Notes: generated by a model not told the origin, from the letters alone. Numbered from the stretch's first letter, positions 12,710-25,191 are shown. The stretch is 64,000 nt of DNA from Gonocerus acuteangulatus (GCA_946811695.1 OX328126.1:82162467-82226466); one strand, 5' to 3'. Made by a program: numbers and translations.

Positions 12710-13062
12710 CTAAACCCCACTTTAGATAAAAGAGAAATAAAAAGCATGCAAGGAAGGGCATGATGAAAACGAAAGTGAAAGAAAAACGTGCAGGAACGCA
12801 AAGAAAAAACTAAGGACCTCGAACGACACAGGCGGGCGTAAGGGCCACAGGTAGAGGGAGGATGAGGGAGGAGGTGTCCTTATTCTGCATTAATGCACTT
12901 GAAGGCGGTAAGTAAAGGAGAAAAAGGTGTAGGATTCCCAAAGGGAGGTATGTGTAATGTGCTGTGTGGGGCACAGCGATAGAGGAGGAGGTAAAACGAA
13001 AGATAGTCGGAGAGTAGAAGAAAGAAGAAAGGGGAAGAAGGTCAGTTATACTGTCTTACGTG

Positions 13063-15753
13063 TCAAGTGTCAGTGTAACTTGTGTTTGTTGGAAATGTGT
13101 TGTGTTCTAGTACGTCTACTAGGCGTCGTGTGAACTCTGTTGGTCCTTGCCAGCGTCCTGGTCGTCCAGGTGGTGTGATGTCGTTAAAGAGTGGATTGTC
13201 ATGGTACTTAAGTCCGTCAAAGAATTTGATGTGACGTCGTTTTATGAATTCTGAAACTGTAGGGAGTTCTAAAAGTTTGTGTAAGTCGGGGGCTTTGAGT
13301 TTATTGTGTGAGGTGCTCCGTGTGACTGTTTTGAGTATTCGGTTCTGAAAAGATTGTAGTGTTCTGAGTATGGTGGGGTTCAGGAACCGAAAGAGTGGTG
13401 TGCCGTATAGTAGTGCCGGTCGTAGGACTCCTTTGTAAATGAGTAGCTTCAGTCTGAGTGAGAGGTTTGGTGAATTGAGTAAATATCCAAGAGAGCGGGC
13501 TTTCGTCCTGACAAGCTTTAGCTTCTTGGTAAAGTGTGTGTGGAAACTGAGATGTGTTCCTAAGTGTATCCCCAAGTAATTAATATGTCTTTTTAACTTG
13601 TTTCTTTTGTTTCTAACCGTGAAATACTTGGGGCGTGCTCGTGTTGAATTGCCATGAAAGGCGAAGAGTAGTGCGTCTGTCTTGGTCGGGTTTACTGTGA
13701 TGTGTATTCGTCGCAGTTCGTCTACTACGTCTGCGCAAACCTCTTCAGCTTGTTTTAATGCCTTTGAATGTGACATGGATGTGCTGTATATCGCGATATC
13801 GTCGGCGTATGCGGCTATTTTTGTGTTTGGGTACTGTTCACCGACGATTTCTGATGTGTAAATGGAAAAGAGTGTTGGTGCGAGTACTGACCCCTGTGGT
13901 ACACCGCAGGGGATTGGGTGTGTGCTGGAGAGGCTTGCCCCTACCCTAACCGTCATAGTACGTCCGTATAGGAAAGAGTGTATTATGTTATAGAGTTGTT
14001 CTGGACATTCGTAAGTTCTGAGTTGCTGCATGAGTATATTATGTGAAACAGAGTCAAAAGCTTTCGTACAGTCAATCGATATGAGTGCTGTAGTCCGGTT
14101 CATGAGCATGTTGTTTGTGATGTGTGATTGGAGCCTTACTAGCTGGTGTTCTGAACTGTGTGCAGGGCGGAAGCCGAACTGCTCAGCAGGGATTATATCC
14201 TCCTCTGCGCAAAAGTCTTTCAGATATCTCAGTATGATCTTTTCATACACTTTTGATAGATGAGGCAGTAGGCTTATGGGTCTGTAGTGTTCAGGTGTGT
14301 CGCCCTTTTTGTTAGGTTTGAGTAGTGGAGTGATGATGGCGTGTCTCCAGTGTTCGGGGAAGTGTCTGAGGCGGAGGCATGTGTTATATATGTGTACGAG
14401 ATAGTGTAGTCCTTTTCTCGGTAGCTGTTTGAGTAATATGTACTGAAGTCTGTCATGTCCTGGGGATTTATTCCCTCGTGTCTGTCTGAGTATGGCTGTC
14501 AGTTGTTTTGGTGAGACGTACATGTAATTGTCTTGTAGTGTAAGTCTGTATTCAGGTGTACGGTCTTTGTTGCGAGTCTGAGCGTCATGTGAGTAGTAGG
14601 TAGCGAGTATGTCCGCCTGGTCTTTTTCGTCTAGTAGAGTATCTTGTCTGTGTATTTTTACTGTGTTAGTCTTATGCGTGCGTGTTCGTATGAGCCTCCA
14701 GAATTGCCTATAGTCACCATGTGTCTGCCTGAGTTTCTCATGCCACATGGACGTCTTCCATTGTGACATGAGAGTGCGTATTTGTGTAGTGAGTGAATTT
14801 AGTGCAGTTTTATAGTGTCTGTCTCGTGTTCTGTACCAAATGTTTTTGATATTGTTTCGTTGTTTGATGAGTGTGAGAATGTGTTGTGGTGGTTTCCTAA
14901 GATTTGGAGGTGCTGGCGCGAACTTAGGAATGCTCGAGTCGGCCGCGAAGGTGATTGTGTCTGTGAATTGTTTAATGGCCTCGTCGAGAATTTGTGTGTC
15001 ATGTATGGGTGTGATAGGGGGGGTGTGTTCGTGTATGAGGTGTTTGTATTTGTGCCAGTCTGCCTTACTGTAGTGGTAGTTTGTGGCTGTGGGTATGGGG
15101 ATGTGCCCGTGTAGTTCGTATAAGACCGGCCTGTGGTCTGATGTGATAAAATCGAGTGCAGTGCACGCGGTTATTACGTGTGGTTGTCGCGTAACTAGCA
15201 AGTCAATCGTTGAAGTCATGCTGGGATCTGCGAAGTGTCTGAATGTGTGTGTGCCTGGGTGTATGACTGTCAGGGGGTATTTTGTCAGCTTAGTCCCTGC
15301 GGGGTTATTTCTCGTATTATGCCAGGCAGTGTGTCTAGCGTTCAGGTCACCTATGAGTATGTGTCGTCTGTCTGTCGAAGTTTCCGAAAGGAGAAGTCCC
15401 AGTCGTGAAAGTCGTCCTCTCGGTCTCCGATAGTATGCGGTCAGTTTGTACGTCTTGTTCAGTTTTACTATAATAGTCAGAACAAAATTGTATTCGTCTG
15501 GGTCTATGATAGGGTCTATCCGTTGAAAGCGTGTACCGTGTCGAAGGCCGATGGCGACTCCACCGGCTAGTGTGTTGTCCATGTCGTGCCGGAGAAGTGT
15601 ATAGCCTTGGAAGTGTGCGTAACTACCTCTGGTCAGTCGTGTGTCGGTTAGTATGAATACAGTGGGCTGTATTTGTCGTAGAAGTAAGTCCACGTCTTGT
15701 AGTTTTGGAGTTAGTCCGTTCGTGTTTAAGTTAAGTATAGTGTGTCTGGTCAT
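13063..15753 (-). CDS. LINE ORF2: AP-endonuclease and reverse transcriptase
   Basis: 896 residues. An N-terminal exonuclease-endonuclease-phosphatase domain spans about residues 5-220, with LNLNTNGL, the GDLNARHTAWH block and SDHRPVLYEL near its end. The RT domain spans about 440-720, with YRPISLLPHLSKVYEKII, FGFRPAHSSEHQLVRL, a GVPQGSVLAPTLFS block and the catalytic YADD at about 649-652. A C-terminal region follows. The usual catalytic Glu of the endonuclease (ETHL-type motif) appears as Asp in LTDTRLT. The start ATG overlaps the ORF1 stop as ATGA, implying coupled re-initiation. No stop or frameshift. Jockey superfamily by domain order and motifs; clade not proven. Confidence 0.93.
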   Translation of the reverse strand: MTRHTILNLNTNGLTPKLQDVDLLLRQIQPTVFILTDTRLTRGSYAHFQGYTLLRHDMDNTLAGGVAIGLRHGTRFQRIDPIIDPDEYNFVLTIIVKLNKTYKLTAYYRRPRGRLSRLGLLLSETSTDRRHILIGDLNARHTAWHNTRNNPAGTKLTKYPLTVIHPGTHTFRHFADPSMTSTIDLLVTRQPHVITACTALDFITSDHRPVLYELHGHIPIPTATNYHYSKADWHKYKHLIHEHTPPITPIHDTQILDEAIKQFTDTITFAADSSIPKFAPAPPNLRKPPQHILTLIKQRNNIKNIWYRTRDRHYKTALNSLTTQIRTLMSQWKTSMWHEKLRQTHGDYRQFWRLIRTRTHKTNTVKIHRQDTLLDEKDQADILATYYSHDAQTRNKDRTPEYRLTLQDNYMYVSPKQLTAILRQTRGNKSPGHDRLQYILLKQLPRKGLHYLVHIYNTCLRLRHFPEHWRHAIITPLLKPNKKGDTPEHYRPISLLPHLSKVYEKIILRYLKDFCAEEDIIPAEQFGFRPAHSSEHQLVRLQSHITNNMLMNRTTALISIDCTKAFDSVSHNILMQQLRTYECPEQLYNIIHSFLYGRTMTVRVGASLSSTHPIPCGVPQGSVLAPTLFSIYTSEIVGEQYPNTKIAAYADDIAIYSTSMSHSKALKQAEEVCADVVDELRRIHITVNPTKTDALLFAFHGNSTRARPKYFTVRNKRNKLKRHINYLGIHLGTHLSFHTHFTKKLKLVRTKARSLGYLLNSPNLSLRLKLLIYKGVLRPALLYGTPLFRFLNPTILRTLQSFQNRILKTVTRSTSHNKLKAPDLHKLLELPTVSEFIKRRHIKFFDGLKYHDNPLFNDITPPGRPGRWQGPTEFTRRLVDVLEHNTFPTNTSYTDT

Positions 15754-17408
15754 TTTGTTATCAGTTTTGTCATGAGTTCAACTAATGTACGTATCATGGA
15801 CATCATGTCGGTCATGGTGTTAGTCAGTCGTTCGACCCATGCGGGTGTACTGTCACTGGTGTGTTGTTGTGGTGCAATAGGTGTTGGTAATTGGAAGGTT
15901 GGTGGTGTAGGTGGGGTGGGCAACAGAGCTGGTCTGGTGTTTTGTGTGCGTTGGGGAAGTGGTTGTGTTGGTGGTGGTGGTGGAGGGGGAAGTTGTGTGA
16001 TGTGGCCAGTGAAGGCATTAGAGTAGCTGAAGGCTGGGTCTACTGTTCTGTATGTTCGTGCGTTAGCCGGGGGGGCTACTATTGTTTGTCGGGCTTTTCG
16101 GCTCTTCTCTAATAGGTCGAGCCGGGCTGGGCATTGCCTGTATGAGGCGGGGTGCTGCTCCTGACAGTTGGGGCACTGGAGTGTGTTGGTGATCCGGTCG
16201 CAGTCTTTCGACGCGTGTGCTTTGCCACAGCGAACACAACGTTCGCGTAAGTTGCAATTATTTCTGGTGTGGCCGAAGCGCTGACACCGGAAACACTGAG
16301 AGATTGAGTTGTCTCCCTTGTAGGGTTTGAAATACACTATTATTTGATCGATCGATTGATCGAGGTGTGTTGGGTTGAATTTAGGGGTGAATGTGAGTAA
16401 GACAGGGGGGATGGGGGCTCTAGTACCGTCAGTCGTGGTTTTGCTCATACGTTTCACTGATACCAGTTGATCCGTTTGGAGCTCCTGCTTAATGTTCTCT
16501 AGCGGGTGGTCAACATCCAGCCCGAAGAGCACGAATGATTGGTTTTTGGGGGAGCCCTTGGGTGTGTAAGAGTAAAATTGCGTCTTGTTGGTCGTAAGTT
16601 TGTTTTTGATTGTTTCGAAAGTCTTGAGGTCTTGGGCAAATATCTTATTTCCGCCTTTACATCTTTGTACAGTGTAATTTTTAATGCCGGCTGTGTTCAG
16701 TGTTCTGACGAGACTGTTTACGTCAGTGTAGTGTGGGGGCAGTACAATGGGTGGTGGTTTTATGTTCCTGAGGGGTTCAAATTTGTTCTGAGTTTTAATA
16801 GGGGCGGGGGTGTTGTTGACAGTGGGTGTGGTGTTGCGGGCCACCTTCCGGTGTTTTTTGCCCTGTGGCTTGACCAGTGTAAAGATTTCACTATCAGTGA
16901 TATCTTCGCTATCTGAAGAGCTGCTGGTCTCAATAGGTCTCTTGGAGGCCGGGGGAAGGTTAGGAAAGTCTTTCGTATTTTCTAAGGCGATTCCCTGTTC
17001 CATAGGAGACTCGGGGGCCAGGAAGTTGAAGAGACGATCCATCTCTTCGCTTGTGAATGTTCGTGTGGCGAGGGCTTCTAAGGTTTCCTTTTGTATGTGT
17101 GTGCTTGTAGAGGGTGGTGGTGTGTCTGAGCGTGTTTGGTGGGTTGTGTGAGGGTGCTCATGTGAAAACATGGTGGGGGGTGGGCGTGGCGAGAAGAGGG
17201 GGTAGAAGAGAGAGGGGAGAGTCAGAGTGGGGGTAGAAGAGTGGGGGTACCCTGGTGGTGGGGGCCGCCTGCGGTCGTACCTGAACCGACCGTCAGACGG
17301 GTGGGCAAAGCCCCGGAATACAGAACCCCTTAGCAATTCCCTTGTGGGTCCGGACCCAACGGCTTGCTTAGAGATCCTGGATGTGCCCCTTACTCTCTTC
17401 TTCTGCAA
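15750..17408 (-). CDS. LINE ORF1: gag-like nucleic acid chaperone with three CCHC knuckles
   Basis: Up to 552 residues from the first ATG; the Met at residue 80 (ATG at 17169-17171, MFSHEHPHTT) is an alternative and perhaps better start, since the first 79 residues are Arg/Pro-rich and have no recognised match. A disordered Ser/Pro region comes first, followed by a central region that resembles the zinc-knuckle-associated domain of Jockey-type gags. Three CCHC-type knuckles at about residues 400-455 begin CFRCQRFGHT, CVRCGKAH and CPNCQEQH, and a proline-rich tail follows. It binds element RNA in the family. Intact. Confidence 0.88.
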   Translation of the reverse strand: MQKKRVRGTSRISKQAVGSGPTRELLRGSVFRGFAHPSDGRFRYDRRRPPPPGYPHSSTPTLTLPSLFYPLFSPRPPPTMFSHEHPHTTHQTRSDTPPPSTSTHIQKETLEALATRTFTSEEMDRLFNFLAPESPMEQGIALENTKDFPNLPPASKRPIETSSSSDSEDITDSEIFTLVKPQGKKHRKVARNTTPTVNNTPAPIKTQNKFEPLRNIKPPPIVLPPHYTDVNSLVRTLNTAGIKNYTVQRCKGGNKIFAQDLKTFETIKNKLTTNKTQFYSYTPKGSPKNQSFVLFGLDVDHPLENIKQELQTDQLVSVKRMSKTTTDGTRAPIPPVLLTFTPKFNPTHLDQSIDQIIVYFKPYKGDNSISQCFRCQRFGHTRNNCNLRERCVRCGKAHASKDCDRITNTLQCPNCQEQHPASYRQCPARLDLLEKSRKARQTIVAPPANARTYRTVDPAFSYSNAFTGHITQLPPPPPPPTQPLPQRTQNTRPALLPTPPTPPTFQLPTPIAPQQHTSDSTPAWVERLTNTMTDMMSMIRTLVELMTKLITK

Positions 17409-17641
17409 CTGCTGCTGGTCCTGGCTGCTACACCAGGCGCTTCTGCTCTTACGAGCTTACTGACCGAGCGGGTGCTCGGGGCCTAGCTTCTTGAGTAGCT
17501 GGTCCTGCTGGAGATCACTGGAGAGCTGCCGGCGAATACACGAGAGCTGTGAAGAGGTAGACAAGTTCCAAGTAAGCAGGCGATGTGTTCTGAACGAGAG
17601 CTCATGGAGGAATGTTGCTCGGAATCACGTGTGTGAGAGAA

Positions 17642-17647
17642 TATATA
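17642..17647 (-). promoter_or_regulatory. displaced H2A TATA box now upstream of the LINE 5' end, unit 2
   Basis: Same TATATA as at 3421-3426, but the LINE 5' end lies only 29 nt downstream at 17613, about where transcription should begin. Histone promoter and LINE are on the same strand, so the H2A promoter is positioned to transcribe the LINE. Confidence 0.65.
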
Positions 17648-17916
17648 GGCGATTTCGAATCTATGCGGGCCAATCAAATTGCCTCATGTGCTGCTATCTG
17701 TATTTTTGAAGAAGAAGGAATGGTATACGTACCACTTGGTGAACTTTATACGACGGGAGTGAGTCAGATAAAATACGTGTTATAATATTTTTACCCGTTG
17801 CGGGTTTTTACCCGCAACGGTATCGTATTTATAAATCCAGTATTAACTATCGACTACCTTGCTCATTTAACACTTGATAAATAGCAGTGTTATATATCGC
17901 CATTAAAAAAAAAATG

Positions 17917-17919
<3 letters not shown>

Positions 17920-17986
<67 letters not shown>

Positions 17987-18420
17987 ACACACACATATTA
18001 GTGTTCTGACATCCGGAACGGTCCCTCCCCGTGTCCCTCTCCTTCTTCCAAATTTTTCATTTGGGCTTTATTTACATTTTTTCTAGCTTCGTCCCTTCGA
18101 TTACCCGCGGGTAGAACAAGGCGTTTTTACTCCCAGCTCCAGTTCCTGATTCGTCGGTTTTGGAGCTCATTCTTTGGTTATTTTTGTGGGGGGTTTGAAA
18201 AAACAAAAAAAAACACACATTAAGATCCGCCACTCTTGGGTTCAGGTATATATATTATGGTTCGGCTGTCCCGGGTACAGGTATAAATACTAAGGTCGGC
18301 TGTCCCGGGTTCAGGTATAAATATTATGGTTCGGCTGTCCCGGGTAAAGGTATAAATATTATGGTTCGGCTGTCCCGGGTACAGGTATAAATACTATGGT
18401 TCGGCTGTCCCGGTTTCAGT
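17920..18420. repeat. (TA)n tract and 36-bp minisatellite, unit 2
   Basis: Copies of the unit 1 repeats: (TA)n at about 17920-17981 and the five-copy 36-bp minisatellite at 18238-18420, separated by unique spacer. Confidence 0.85.
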
Positions 18421-18615
18421 TGTATATCTTTTGAGGCGTAGTTACTCAGGCTGCGCGCGCACGCACACACACACATTATTACTCCGAAAACAGTGTTTAT
18501 ACATGATACTTCTGACTGGGCAATCTTTAATTAAATTATATACTCCTTGCGTAATGAGTTTTACAAGCTTAACTAATATATTCGCCTGATTGTGAAAGCA
18601 GATGCGATTATTGTT

Positions 18616-18631
18616 GGCCCTCAGAAGGGCC
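18616..18631 (-). terminator. histone 3' stem-loop of H2B, unit 2
   Basis: GGCCCTTCTGAGGGCC on the minus strand, as in unit 1. Confidence 0.95.
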
Positions 18632-18663
18632 GTTGAAAACGTGCGTGATACGCGTTAGCCGCT

Positions 18664-19035
18664 TCACTTAGAACTGGTGTATTTAGTGACTGCTTTTGTT
18701 CCTTCGCTGACCGCATGCTTAGCCAATTCTCCGGGTAGTAGTAGCCTTACTGCAGTCTGGATCTCCCTGCTCGTGATAGTCGACCTCTTGTTGTAGTGCG
18801 AGAGGCGGGAGGCTTCCGCGGCAATACGCTCAAAGATGTCGTTGACGAAGCTGTTCATGATGCTCATCGCCTTCGAGGATACTCCCGTATCGGGGTGGAC
18901 TTGCTTCAAGACTTTGTAGATGTAGATAGCGTAGCTCTCCTTCCTCCTACGCTTCTTCTTCTTGTCGCCCTTGGCGATGTTCTTCTGGGCCTTTCCGGCC
19001 TTCTTGATGGCTTTCCCGGATGCTTTAGGCGGCAT
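18664..19035 (-). CDS. H2B: histone H2B, unit 2
   Basis: Protein identical to the unit 1 H2B (123 codons, intact fold, C-terminal AVTKYTSSK). Promoter motifs at 19103-19127 and the stem-loop are retained. Looks functional. Confidence 0.99.
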   Translation of the reverse strand: MPPKASGKAIKKAGKAQKNIAKGDKKKKRRRKESYAIYIYKVLKQVHPDTGVSSKAMSIMNSFVNDIFERIAAEASRLSHYNKRSTITSREIQTAVRLLLPGELAKHAVSEGTKAVTKYTSSK

Positions 19036-19511
19036 ATTGGCTGATGGATCTTTAGAAAACGACTGACTCCCGGCAACTGGGCAACATGGGGTTTTGTCTC
19101 GTCCTTTACATATTTTGCCGGGCCAATAGGCTCCGAGTTAGTATTATGCGCTCTCTCTTGGCGGAAAATGAAACTACACTATGTGACTGCATCCTCTCTT
19201 CCCCTTTGTAACGAAGGTAAACTTTACCTCAATCCGGCCGCCTTCTTCGGTGAAATCGTTAAATCTACTAACCCGCCGAATTACAATAGTTAAGCCTAAA
19301 CCTATCTAAAATAATAAGCTATTTTAATTAATATAGAAATGAAATAAGAAAGTCTCTTTTGACAAGGCGTGGAGGCTAGGTAGAGTGAACCGTTTTTTTT
19401 TTTGTTTTTTTTTTTCTTTTTTCCTTTTTATAAGTAAAAACTCTTCTAGACCTTAATAAATTAATATAAAAAATACCAGGCGTGCCGTTAAATTTGATCG
19501 GTTGCTGTCTC

Positions 19512-19514
<3 letters not shown>

Positions 19515-19561
<47 letters not shown>

Positions 19562-19724
19562 GGCGCATCTACTTCTAGGTCATTAGCGCCGACATCCAGG
19601 GTGCAGCGAGGAATTTTCCCAGCGAGCCTTGAGATGAGAAAATTCCTGCCGGAGGTGGGAATCGAACCCACCATCTCCCGCTTATGAATCCAGCGCGCTA
19701 GCCACTAGACTACGGGAGACCCCC
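19515..19724 (-). mobile_element. tRNA-derived SINE, unit 2 copy
   Basis: Orthologous to the SINE at 5296-5505 with the same 12-bp duplication (19503-19514 and 19725-19736) and the same T-run, so it spread by unit duplication or conversion, not by a second insertion. Confidence 0.88.
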
Positions 19725-20046
19725 TGCTGTCTCGTTGTCTGTAATTGATGTGTCTGTAATTAAATCCGTGAAAAAATTCTCAAAAATTTAGTAACAGAAA
19801 GCTACTGATTATTAAACAGGAGGCTGGTCAATTTCGCAATCGTCATATTGTTATCGTGTGGTGGGGGGGGGGGATACATATATTATAAGTTCACACCTCT
19901 CAGACAGTAATATCAAATTTTGAGAAAAAAAAAAACTAATAAAAATCACCCGAATGAACTAAGTCATTCATAAGTGTGTCTGTAATTACGTCCGTGAAAA
20001 ATTCCTCCATAATGTAATAACGGAAAGCTACTAAATCCGTATTGTT

Positions 20047-20062
20047 GGCCCTGAAAAGGGCC
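20047..20062 (-). terminator. histone 3' stem-loop of H4, unit 2
   Basis: GGCCCTTTTCAGGGCC on the minus strand. Confidence 0.95.
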
Positions 20063-20109
20063 GTTGGCATAAAATAACCCCAGACGCGAAAACGTTAATT
20101 GTTGACCGT

Positions 20110-20514
<405 letters not shown>

Positions 20515-21068
20515 TTATTAGCCTATTCTGCAGCCAGTGCTGCGCTCTACTTATGGTAGCAACTGTTCTATTCTATTCAGCGTCTCAGCCTTCTGATTTT
20601 TAGCTCTGTGCAAAGGGTTCTGAACGTCTCCCCAAATCATGTATTGAGCTAGTCGACATATATATGTTGTAGATCCCAAGTTGAAAATTAAGATGTTTTA
20701 GGTAGTTGGTAACAGCTTATTAAGTCTTCAATAGTTTTGTATTTTATATTACATTTTTGTTGTGGAAACGTTTCGGCTATAAACCATTTCCAATCCAATT
20801 GTCTGTATGATTTTGCATTATTTTTTTATACATACGTTATAATCTTCAGATTATGTGCTTGTAAATTTGATATTATTTAATTTGAGGAGGAAATTTCATT
20901 TTTTTTATAAAATTGTATGTCTCTATTTTTTCATGGATGATATAATTATTACCTCAATTATTACATATTATTTTATATATTTGAGTCTGCTTCTGTAACG
21001 GAGGACTAGATATGTAAGACTAATATATATATATATATATATATATTGAGCAAATCATGTATGAGAAG

Positions 21069-21244
21069 TCGGGCCTTGATCTACTTTTCGAAGATCTTGA
21101 TCATGGGGCTCAGCAGGCTGATCGGCCGGTAATACTCGGGCTTGTCTCCTGGCTTCTTGAAGTGGGACCACCACGGCGTGTTTCAAAGCGTCCGGGAAGT
21201 GTACAGTGCGGTAAGCTGCATTGAAAATGTTCAGTAGGGAGGGC
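21069..21244 (-). pseudogene. non-LTR reverse transcriptase fragment, unit 2 copy
   Basis: Same frameshifted YRPISLLS-bearing fragment as at 6850-7025, in the same place between H4 and H1. Confidence 0.75.
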
Positions 21245-21567
21245 TTCGCTTTTCTACAAACAGTCGTCTCATATACTTGTTAACCGGACTAACTTCTGGG
21301 CTCTAGACCCTTCTATTTGATTATAGTATACCCGGGCCCAGGAACAACGTAAGTGTTACACATGTTTGATCACGAATTGGGCCTACCGCCCTGTTAGATT
21401 TAGAGCAGTAAATAATTTGCAGTATGTCGTCCTCCCATTCGGGATTTACATTAAGACTATGGCTACCTTGTCTAGTCTATTCAACAACTCTATTTCTCCC
21501 TCTTGCTATTTCTATTATAATATTACAAATAAACAAATGAAAGCATTCTTCTTCTTTTTGTTTTTGT

Positions 21568-21583
21568 GGCTCTGAAAAGAACC
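21568..21583 (-). terminator. histone 3' stem-loop of H1, unit 2
   Basis: GGTTCTTTTCAGAGCC on the minus strand with the purine-rich downstream element. Confidence 0.9.
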
Positions 21584-21638
21584 GTTTCAAATTTGATCCC
21601 GCTGAGGAGCAGGGACGCTCGCTAGAATGGAAAGTGCT

Positions 21639-22268
21639 TTACTTCTTCTTCGGCGAGGCCTTCTTCGCTGCAGGTTTTTTAGCGGGGGCCTTTTTTGGGG
21701 CAGGCGCCTTTTTGCTCTTCGGCGTAGAAGCCGGTTTCGCTTTAGCTACCTTCGGTTTTGGGGATTTAGTCGCGGTTGGAGGCTTTTTCGTCTTTTTGGC
21801 TTTAGAAGCGGCGGCAGCTGCTGCTTTCTTCTTAGGGGACTTGTTCTTTGAACCTTTCGGCCTCCCAGCGCCGCTAGGTTTCGCGACCCCAGTCTTCTTG
21901 GTCTTGGGCGCAGCGGCCGACTTCTGTTCCCCTGACCCGGCGAGCTTGAAAGAGCCAGAGGCCCCCTTCCCCTTCGTCTGAACTAGAGCGCCGCTTGCGA
22001 CGGCCGACTTAAGGTACTTCCTGATAAATTGAGACTTCTTCTCGGCGTCGATCTTGTACGTCGAGCTGATGTACTTTTTGATGGCTTGTGTCGAAGAGCC
22101 GCCTCTCTCTTTCAGTGACTTGATTGCAGCGTTTACCATCTGTGAGACGGGCGGATGCGTCGGAGCCGTTTTGGCCTTCTTTGATCCGGAAGCCGCTCCT
22201 TTCCCCTTCTTCGCTTTCGGTGTCCCGGTCGCCGATGGCGCCTGAGCCTCTGCCGTTGTTTCAGTCAT
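21639..22268 (-). CDS. H1: linker histone H1, unit 2
   Basis: Identical 209-residue H1 to unit 1, with winged-helix domain and basic tail. H1-box at 22391-22397. Looks functional. Confidence 0.98.
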   Translation of the reverse strand: MTETTAEAQAPSATGTPKAKKGKGAASGSKKAKTAPTHPPVSQMVNAAIKSLKERGGSSTQAIKKYISSTYKIDAEKKSQFIRKYLKSAVASGALVQTKGKGASGSFKLAGSGEQKSAAAPKTKKTGVAKPSGAGRPKGSKNKSPKKKAAAAAASKAKKTKKPPTATKSPKPKVAKAKPASTPKSKKAPAPKKAPAKKPAAKKASPKKK

Positions 22269-22390
22269 TCCGCTGTATCTGTTTTCGTTTTAGGGGTATT
22301 TTCTCGACGATAGTTGCTTGACTCCGCGAGCGGACCGTAACGGTCGCACCGTTCCCCTCGCCGCCCTTCAGCTTCGACGGGGGAACATTT

Positions 22391-22397
22391 TGTGTTT
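22391..22397 (-). promoter_or_regulatory. H1-box AAACACA, unit 2
   Basis: Same element and spacing as unit 1. Confidence 0.75.
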
Positions 22398-24133
22398 CGT
22401 CTCTCATTTTCACAGCTCCGTTTGCGAATATAAACTAATTACTTAGTAACGAACTTTCTCCTGGGCAAACCTCGGTTTTCGGGCTGCTAAAATGTTCAAT
22501 TTTATGTAGTTAAAATTCTCAACGGAGCGTAAACAAGCCTTGTTTAACCCAGAACCTGAATTGACCAGGTTATTTTTTCGAAATTCAGGTGGATTATTAA
22601 GTCCGCGGATAAATTTTCCGCCGATTTACGTCCTTCGTTCGTTTCAAGAGTGTACTAGGCTCTCTTATAGATCGCCCTTTGACTCCCCAATAGATCTGAA
22701 CTCCCGTTAAACATCTTACAGATCTGGACCTTTGAGCACTCCTTGGGCCGGGCTCCTCTCCTTTTTCTGCTTTCAGGAGTGAACGAAGAAGCATTGTTTG
22801 CCGGAGATTTGGCTTATTCCTATTACATTTTCGAATATAGTTTGACAGCTATTTTTTTTTACTCTGCATTTATAAATAGCCGGAAAGATACATCGGGCTC
22901 GAATGTAGCTCTAAAGAGCGCCGGATGAACTCCTTTTTCCGGTGAAATTTGTCGATGTCTTTTCCCGAATCCGTTAGCTTTCTGGTCCTCTTGTGTGGAA
23001 TGCCTCTTATCTTACCAGTATGCTGTCGAATGAGCAAACTTTTAGTGAACATTTTTCGGCGCTATTAGCCTAGCACTCGTCCGGTCTTCCTCTTTTAAGT
23101 GTAGTTCAGCTTTGAAATATTCGATTTTAAATTATTTACTACGATCGGAGGTTGCTTTGTATTGCATAAAGAAGAGTCGGATACAAGGGGAAGCCTAAGG
23201 ACTCGATATCAATGCAGGAGTCCCTGTATTTAGTTTTGGGACTAATAGAGGTGTGACTGGAGTCACATAATAATCTATGTATATATAATCTGCCTGCCCT
23301 ATTATAAGATTGAAAGGTCTTCAATCCGTGTATACGGCCATATTAGTATGTAAAAAGACCCCCTGATGAGTTGAAAGTGCTAATAATAAGACGGGTCTGA
23401 CTATAAGAAGGGAAACGCCTCGATTCATACATCAGCGCAATAGGAGAATGGCCATGGTTCAGTTGTTAAACTGAATTAAAATTAATAAAAATATCCTACC
23501 TATTCGGATATTACGAGCGTTGACACGTTTTTAGCCTTCATTTTCTCCGAGTGCCATGAGGATGGATGACTTGAGAAGGTAAAAAATGGTAAAGTTAAAT
23601 TTTGCTTAAATTTGAGGCGCAGGTGATATGAAAAAAGTCGGGGAGCCGGGCGAGAGTCTGTCGTCGATTTCGTCTCGTTTTGTACAACCTTGCCATTACT
23701 TAAGAGAATAAACAAATGTATACATTACGTACGATATCGCTTTTATTTTTGTTTATTTAATGAACTGCTCATGTGTCTGAAATTGTAGTCGTTTTTCTTC
23801 TGGCTACGCCTGACATCCGACTGTTAATAGTCGCTAAGTCCTAAGCTCCCCTACCAGGCGGGGCTGATTCTCGGCAGAGACGTTCGTATTATAATAATAA
23901 TAATAAAAATATCAAGACTTGGCCATTGAGTTAAAAGATCTCTATAAATTAGATTCCGCTAGAGTTACTGCAGTTATCATTTCGACCAATGGTTTGATTC
24001 CGAATACTACAGTCAGTGCCACCAAATACCTGAAATTGTCAGAGGAACACTTAATATTATCCCAGTAAGCAGTTCTACTCGATACAGCTCGAATCGTAAG
24101 AAAATTTCTTAATGCCCATAATTAGTGCCTAAA

Positions 24134-24164
<31 letters not shown>

Positions 24165-25191
24165 ATAAAATAAAAATAATTCTTTTTACTGGTTGGAACT
24201 ATCCCCCAGTAAAAATATTCTCCAGTAATATGAGAGACCCCACCCCCTTAATAATAATAACAATAATACATTAATGGTAGCGTATAATCCCAATTTATGG
24301 ATTATATACCCCCATCGAGACGGGTTTGAATTTGAAAACTGCTAAAAAATTGTGTTTGGAAACAATGGATGCGGGTTAATAAGACGTAGAGTAATCGACT
24401 TTTTTTTTTTCTTTTTTTCTGATCACGTCGGGCACAACGACTCCAAGGACAGCAAAGTCCTTTTTGCAAGTCTCTCGGGACAAGTTCCTGTTTTCTTCTT
24501 TGTTTGGGTACAAGAACGAGCCCAGCCGGGAGCTGTGTGTCCGTCCGTTTTATTATCATCATTAGTCGTAGCCTGGGAAAAAAAAAAAAAAAAAAAAAAA
24601 CAGCGAGATTTACGCGCCGGAAATGCACAGGAAACTGGCCGAAGCCAACTGAAAGCTGAAATTACTCGCTCCGCCTCCTCGGCTATTAGCTAGCTCTCTG
24701 CTCCTCCGGATTGCGCCATCGGGCGGATCGACGTCAAAAGCTGTTTCCCTTCCTATGGTGGGGAGGGGAAAGGAGTGGATGGAGCAGGTTGGTCTGAAGA
24801 CAGAAAATGAGCCAGGTCATTCAGAAAGAATAAAATGTATACTTGGCGCAAAGAAAATCGAACTCCTCGGAACAGCGGTAATCATATTACGCTTGCTTAA
24901 CAACAACAATAATAAAATAACAATTACTATAAATTACTTTTCATTAAAGAACCTATTCTATTATAGATACAACATTTTGGTCTTATGAAATAATTATTTC
25001 TCTGTATTTTATGGTTTAATTGTTCCTTCCATGTGCCGCGTATGTTAGTTTATTCATTTTCTCAAGCATCTGCTTATCACATTCCTAATATTATAATTTA
25101 ATTAATCTGCTTGGGATTCCCTGTACGACCCCCCCCCCAAAAAAAAAAAGATAAATAAAATTGAAAGCATAGATATAGCTGACTGTTTTGT

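Noticed and set aside
14815..15433. Plus-strand ORFs inside the LINE
   Set aside because: Antisense to the intact ORF2; no motif of their own.
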